DNA of 9,732 bases from Clostridia bacterium (GTDB lineage: Bacteria; Bacillota_A; Clostridia; Christensenellales; Aristaeellaceae): NCBI GenBank assembly GCA_017399225.1, contig JAFQEB010000011.1, forward strand, positions 1 through 9,732, in the 5' to 3' direction. The translations under genes and the position numbers were made by a program. The notes below the pieces were generated by a model. It made no database searches. It saw nothing but the letters and a program-made list of their open reading frames with translations, and had not been told where the DNA came from. Positions 6,508 to 9,732 of the stretch are shown one piece after another. Every line of letters starts with the position of its first letter. The stretch's first letter is position 1.

Positions 6508-6528
6508 GCATGGGATTCTCTGCCATGC
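6508..6528 (+). promoter_or_regulatory. Inverted repeat at the predicted transcription start
   Basis: GCATGG (6508-6513) and CCATGC (6523-6528) form a perfect 6-bp inverted repeat with a 9-base gap. It sits right after the -10 box, where it would be a repressor operator or a 5'-terminal mRNA hairpin. A second weak stem in the leader pairs AGTGTC with GGCACT (about 6556-6583). Confidence 0.35.
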
Positions 6529-6606
6529 AACATTTCTATTGCAGTTTTTTTGTGAAGTGTCTTGTGAGAAGAGGCACTGGGGAAACACAGAAAAATCGGA
6601 GGGAAA

Positions 6607-6933
6607 ATGGCTGGAAAGGATCTGCGCAGGCTGAGCAAAACAGACCTGCTGGAGCTGCTGATCGAGCAGGGCCGGGAGAACCTGGCGCTCAAGGAACGGG
6701 TCGAGCAGCTTGAAGCTGAGCTGGCGCAGCGCAGGCTGCAGGTCAGCCAGTGCGGCTCGATCGCAGAGGCGGCGCTGAAGCTCAGCGGCGTGTTCGAAGC
6801 TGCGCAGCAAGCCATCGACCTCTATCGTGAGAATGTTGAACAGGAATGCGAAGAAATCAGGCGTCAGGCGATGATGGCAGCGGAGGATCAGGCCGCGGCC
6901 CCGGAAGCTGACGGAAAGGAGGTCGCGGAATGA
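6607..6933 (+). CDS. Small coiled-coil protein upstream of signal peptidase
   Basis: This 108-residue, soluble, charged protein has no signal peptide or membrane span. The N-terminus (LRRLSKTDLLELLIEQ, about 7-21) and the Glu/Leu heptad-rich stretch at about 20-48 predict a helical coiled coil. A conserved-looking GSIAEAALKLSGVFEAA segment (50-66) leads into a second amphipathic helix, and the C-terminus (about 90-108) is Ala/Glu-rich and probably disordered. I recall similar short proteins next to signal peptidase genes in clostridial surface loci, but I cannot name a family or function. The ATG has GGAGGG 3-4 bases upstream, a tight spacing. The stop overlaps the signal-peptidase start as ATGA, which indicates translational coupling and suggests a role in export or processing of the downstream surface protein (inference). 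Confidence 0.82.
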   Translation: MAGKDLRRLSKTDLLELLIEQGRENLALKERVEQLEAELAQRRLQVSQCGSIAEAALKLSGVFEAAQQAIDLYRENVEQECEEIRRQAMMAAEDQAAAPEADGKEVAE

Positions 6934-7505
6934 GGAACGGCGAAACGCCGTCCGTCGAGCAGCTTGAAAGCGCCCTGCGTGCAGAGAAACGCAAGGGAAA
7001 TTACAGCAGGGCGCTGAAGAGTACGATCTATTCACTGCTGGTCGTGGCAGCCGTGGCCATCCTGGTGGCGACGCTGGTCATGCCCATCCTGCACATCTCC
7101 GGATCCTCCATGACGCCGGTCATCGGCGACGGTGAGATCGCGGCGGTGATCAGGGGCAGTAATTTTGACAGGGGAGACGTCATCGCGTTTTATTATAATA
7201 ACAAGGTGCTTGTCAAACGCGTGATCGCTTTCTCCGGCGAATGGGTCAATATCGACTCGCGCGGCAATGTTTACATCAACAACGAACTGCTGGACGAGCC
7301 TTACCTGACGGAAAAGGCAATGGGCAACTGCGATATCAGCCTGCCCTATCAGGTGCCTGAAGGCAAGATGTTCGTCCTGGGCGATCACCGATCCACCTCG
7401 GCGGACAGCCGAAGCGTGATCATCGGCTCCGTGGCTGAGGAACAGATCATCGGCCGGGTGTTTGTGAGGATCTGGCCGTTGAACAGGATCGGCCTGATCA
7501 AGTGA
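6930..7505 (+). CDS. lepB: Type I signal peptidase
   Basis: This 191-residue membrane-bound serine protease removes signal peptides from exported proteins on the outer face of the membrane. A basic cytoplasmic N-terminus of about 30 residues is followed by one transmembrane helix (about 33-54) and the catalytic domain. The nucleophile is Ser60 in the SGSSMTP motif (57-63) and the general base is Lys96 in VLVKRVIA (93-100). The GDHRSTSADSR block (151-161) is the conserved box D/E. A Ser/Lys dyad marks the bacterial P-type, not the SipW/ER type, and the length matches Gram-positive SipS-like enzymes. The ATG is preceded by AAGGAGGT with 6 bases spacing and overlaps the previous stop by 4 bases. 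Its position directly before a giant exported protein resembles the dedicated signal peptidases in Gram-positive pilus islands, so a preference for that substrate is plausible but unproven. The symbol reflects the family only. Confidence 0.94.
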   Translation: MRNGETPSVEQLESALRAEKRKGNYSRALKSTIYSLLVVAAVAILVATLVMPILHISGSSMTPVIGDGEIAAVIRGSNFDRGDVIAFYYNNKVLVKRVIAFSGEWVNIDSRGNVYINNELLDEPYLTEKAMGNCDISLPYQVPEGKMFVLGDHRSTSADSRSVIIGSVAEEQIIGRVFVRIWPLNRIGLIK

Positions 7506-7547
7506 TGGCCCCGAATTGAAGAGAAATCAACAAAACGAATGATAGAA

Positions 7548-7567
7548 GGGAGGCTTGAAGCACAGTG
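7548..7567 (+). promoter_or_regulatory. Ribosome binding site selecting a GTG start
   Basis: GGGAGG (7548-7553) lies 11 bases before GTG 7565-7567, slightly long spacing. The same frame is closed by TGA at 7556-7558, so GTG is the only start near the site. The next in-frame ATG (7622) lacks a ribosome binding site and would remove the basic N-terminal segment. Confidence 0.7.
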
Positions 7568-9732
7568 AGAGAAGAGATTCTGCAGCGGGCGGAAGAATAT
7601 CTGGCCCGGCGGCGTCACCGTATGCGCATGCTGCGCGCATTCACGGCCATGGCGCTGGTTGTTGCGATGACCACTTCTTATGTCCTGATGCTTCCCGGCC
7701 TGACGCTGCAGGCCGAAGCCTACTGTGGTTATGCAGAGCATACCCATGATGAGAACTGCTATGTGCAGGAGCTGATCTGCCAGGAGGAGGAACGCGCGTC
7801 CTCCGAGTATGTGGTGGAGATGCTCCAGTGCACCTTCGCGCCGCATGAGCATACCGAAATGTGCTATGCGCCCGATGGCAGCCTTGGCTGTGGCATGTCC
7901 ACCCAGTACTGGCACAATCATTCCGCTGCGTGCTATGACGAGGCGGGCTCTTTGGTGTGCCAGCTTACCAGCAACCCCAAGCACACGCACACGGATTCCT
8001 GCTATGCGCAGGTCGCCGAGGTGACGTGCGGCACGGAAGAGACGCCCGGTCATGTTCATGATGCGGGCTGTTTCGCGTTGCTGAAGGATGGCGGCGTTAT
8101 TTGCGGCCTGGAGGAAAATGCCGGTCATGTGCACTCTGACGCCTGCAGCGCCACCACCCGCACCCTGATCTGCAATGAAACCGAAGCCACGATGACCGAC
8201 CTCCCCGGTCATGTGCATACGGATGACTGCTATGTCACGGAAAGCAGCATGATCTGTGGCCTGGCAGAGGGCGAGGGAACCCACGCCCATACCGACGCCT
8301 GCTATCCCGTCAGCGAGGAACCGACCTGCGGTCTGACGGAAGGCGAGGGCGCACACACCCACAGCGACGGCTGCTACACCTACAGCCGCAGCGAACTGAC
8401 CTGCACCAAGCAGAAGAACGTCCATAACCATAGCACGGATTGCTACGACGCCGAAACCGGCTATGTGATCTGCGGCTATGTGCAGATGACCGAGCACAAC
8501 CACAGCGATCATTGCCTGAATACGGTGACCGCTATTGACGAGGGTCACGAGCACAACGATAGCTGCTACCTGAAGATTTATACCTGCACCCTGCCCGAGC
8601 ACAGGCATGTGGCTGAGTGCTTCGTAACGCCCACTACCATTCCCTCTGAGACCCCTGCCAGCGAAGAAATCGAAGCAGTTTCTACTACTATAATAGCAGA
8701 TGCTGAGACGGCAGAAACGCCTGCTCCTGTTGAGACCGAGGAGCCCATGGTCACTGAGGAACCCGTGGTTACTGAGGAGCCCGTGGTCACCGAGGAGCCC
8801 GTGGTCACCGAGGAACCCGTGGTTACCGAGGCCCCCACTGCCGAGCCCACCGCTGAGCCCACCCCCGAAGTGCCCGCCCTGCAGGCCTCCATGGTGGACT
8901 TCACCCGTCATGCCTATGAGGGCGACACGGTCAGCGTCAGCACGGCGGTTTCCGGCGGCGTTGCGCCCTACACCGTGACCCTGCAGGCTGTCAAGGGCGG
9001 CGCGACCGTCTACACGGCCGAGGCCACTGCGGACGCCGGTGCAAGCCTGTCCTTCAAGCCCGAGACCTGGGGCGATTACGAAGTGATCGTCCTTGTTCGT
9101 GATGCCATGGGCGCCGAGACCTCTGCCAAGGCGAAGGTTGCGGTTGCGGCCCATGACGCCGAGGACTACCACGACTGGAACGCCTCCGTCGCCAACGTGC
9201 AGCGCAACGGCCGTTGGAGCCACGATATCGTCGAGGTCGCCAAGTCCCAGGTGGGCTATGCCCAGTCCGAAAAGGACTTCATCCTGTCCTCCTCTGGCGC
9301 ACGCCAGTATTACTCCCGCTATGGCGCCTGGTACGGCAATGATTATGCCTCCAACTGGAACGCCATGTTCGCGGCTTTCGCGTGCAACTACGGCGGCGGC
9401 CGCCGCAGCATGATCGGCTGGAGCAGCAGCGTCGTCGATTGGCGTGACAACGTCAAGGCCAAGGGCGCGTATTTCCTGAAGTCCAGCGGTTATACCCCCT
9501 CCGCGGGCGACCTGGTCTTCCTGAATGACGAAGGCCGCCTGACTCCCCAGCGCATCGGCGTAGTGGAGAAGGCCGGCGGCACCCTGACCGTTATCGAGGG
9601 TGACGTGAGCGGCCGCGTGGCGCGCATGAGCTACGACGCCCATGGCCTGGAGGTCATCGGCTTTGTGGATATGGACCTGCTGCAGGGCCTGTTCGAGGGC
9701 ACGGTGACCATCACCGAGGCGCCCACGGCGAC
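7565..9732 (+). CDS. Large secreted His/Cys-repeat protein with Ig-like and CHAP-like domains, 3' end outside the window
   Basis: The frame stays open from a GTG start to the window edge (722 full codons, no stop). A basic cytoplasmic helix (1-25) precedes a hydrophobic signal segment (about 26-48) ending near AEA (50-52). Its TSYVLMLPGLTLQ stretch resembles the YALILPAxTxE motif seen at the N-terminus of clostridial SpaA/Cna-B surface proteins. Residues 54-352 carry 13 HxHxxxC motifs, most separated by a further Cys in an I/T/V-C-G/Q context. A Glu/Thr/Pro stalk with five EEPxVT hexapeptides (392-421) leads to an Ig-like beta domain (about 440-528). A CHAP-like region follows (about 554-705: YYSRYGAWYG, NWNAMF, SAGDLVF, RIGVVEK). 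The Cys and His expected at the CHAP active site appear as Asn599 and Arg663, so this copy is probably a non-catalytic binding or structural domain. A TEAPTAT linker at the edge suggests more domains follow. It is probably exported, perhaps processed by the adjacent signal peptidase. No terminator lies in the 59-base gap, so it is likely in the same operon. Confidence 0.85.
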   Translation, partial: MREEILQRAEEYLARRRHRMRMLRAFTAMALVVAMTTSYVLMLPGLTLQAEAYCGYAEHTHDENCYVQELICQEEERASSEYVVEMLQCTFAPHEHTEMCYAPDGSLGCGMSTQYWHNHSAACYDEAGSLVCQLTSNPKHTHTDSCYAQVAEVTCGTEETPGHVHDAGCFALLKDGGVICGLEENAGHVHSDACSATTRTLICNETEATMTDLPGHVHTDDCYVTESSMICGLAEGEGTHAHTDACYPVSEEPTCGLTEGEGAHTHSDGCYTYSRSELTCTKQKNVHNHSTDCYDAETGYVICGYVQMTEHNHSDHCLNTVTAIDEGHEHNDSCYLKIYTCTLPEHRHVAECFVTPTTIPSETPASEEIEAVSTTIIADAETAETPAPVETEEPMVTEEPVVTEEPVVTEEPVVTEEPVVTEAPTAEPTAEPTPEVPALQASMVDFTRHAYEGDTVSVSTAVSGGVAPYTVTLQAVKGGATVYTAEATADAGASLSFKPETWGDYEVIVLVRDAMGAETSAKAKVAVAAHDAEDYHDWNASVANVQRNGRWSHDIVEVAKSQVGYAQSEKDFILSSSGARQYYSRYGAWYGNDYASNWNAMFAAFACNYGGGRRSMIGWSSSVVDWRDNVKAKGAYFLKSSGYTPSAGDLVFLNDEGRLTPQRIGVVEKAGGTLTVIEGDVSGRVARMSYDAHGLEVIGFVDMDLLQGLFEGTVTITEAPTA
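7724..8620 (+). repeat. Array of 13 His-x-His-x3-Cys modules
   Basis: Thirteen modules of mostly 21-29 residues each contain H-x-H-x-x-x-C, usually followed by Tyr or Phe. Examples are HTHDENC, HEHTEMC, HVHTDDC, HAHTDAC, HNHSTDC and HRHVAEC. A second Cys, often in (I/T)CGL or (I/T)CGY, lies between most successive modules; it is missing between motifs 11 and 12. The spacing within the motif never varies, while linker length does. Similar HTHTDACY-like repeats occur in large clostridial surface proteins. The geometry fits metal (Zn or Cu) binding or an ordered disulphide ladder; neither is shown. Confidence 0.9.
8738..8827 (+). repeat. Five-copy 18-base tandem repeat, E-E-P-[MV]-V-T linker
   Basis: Five in-frame 18-base units encode EEPMVT once, then EEPVVT four times (residues 392-421), differing mainly at third codon positions. 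They form an acidic, extended stalk between the His/Cys array and the Ig-like domain. The unit length and composition parallel the seven-copy EPV(L/Q)PV linker in the upstream surface protein. Confidence 0.93.

Noticed and set aside
4222..7035. 937-codon open frame on the minus strand
   Set aside because: It crosses the strong rightward terminator, the intergenic region and two well-supported rightward genes, has no domain signature, and has atypical Ala/Gly/His/Arg-rich composition.
7487..7510. GGCC/GGCC inverted repeat at the end of the signal peptidase gene as a terminator
   Set aside because: The stem is bulged, overlaps the stop codon and has no following T-run, so it does not separate the gene from the next one.
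7385..9643. 752-codon open frame on the minus strand opposite the His/Cys protein
   Set aside because: Its composition follows from reverse-reading the HxH and EEPVVT repeats. There is no ribosome binding site or domain, and the plus strand holds a coherent exported multi-domain protein.

Overview
The window looks like chromosomal DNA of a GC-rich Gram-positive anaerobe. My best inference is a gut or rumen Clostridia member (Bacillota), possibly Christensenellales-like. The basis is strong AGGAGG-type ribosome binding sites, a near-perfect sigma-A promoter (TTGACA-N16-TATAAT), very large secreted proteins with MucBP-like, SH3b and His/Cys-rich modules, and a typical Gram-positive signal peptidase I. 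No 16S or other taxonomic marker is present, so this stays an inference.

Layout. (a) 1-140: a cluster of four strong hairpins with no gene. It may be the end of an IS200/IS605-type element lying to the left, and/or termination signals for the leftward genes. (b) 141-1615, minus strand: a probable three-gene group read right to left. It holds an ADP-ribose pyrophosphatase-type Nudix hydrolase, a 58-residue single-pass membrane protein, and a RimJ/RimL-like GNAT acetyltransferase whose start overlaps the end of the small gene. (c) 1616-1797: a divergent intergenic region with a strong rightward promoter. (d) 1798-6237, plus strand: a 1479-residue secreted, membrane-anchored surface protein with a signal peptide, an unknown N-terminal domain, eight MucBP-like modules, a hexapeptide linker, four SH3b modules, one transmembrane segment and a basic Tyr-containing cytoplasmic tail. 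It has its own promoter and a textbook terminator, so it is probably monocistronic. (e) 6289-6606: an AT-rich regulatory region with a second promoter. (f) 6607 to the window end, plus strand: an apparent operon. It starts with a small coiled-coil protein, which overlaps a type I signal peptidase by 4 bases. After 59 bases comes a very large secreted protein that runs off the right edge. That protein has 13 His-x-His-x3-Cys motifs, a five-copy EEPxVT linker, an Ig-like domain and a CHAP-like domain in which the expected catalytic Cys and His appear to be replaced.

How it fits together. The right two thirds is a cell-surface locus. A dedicated signal peptidase sits directly before a very large exported protein, as in Gram-positive pilus and adhesin islands, next to an independently expressed adhesin-like receptor. 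The most unusual elements are the 13-fold His/Cys array, the apparently inactive CHAP-like domain, and the membrane-anchored (not sortase-anchored) MucBP/SH3b protein with a cytoplasmic tail that could signal or bind partners. The left third is ordinary housekeeping.
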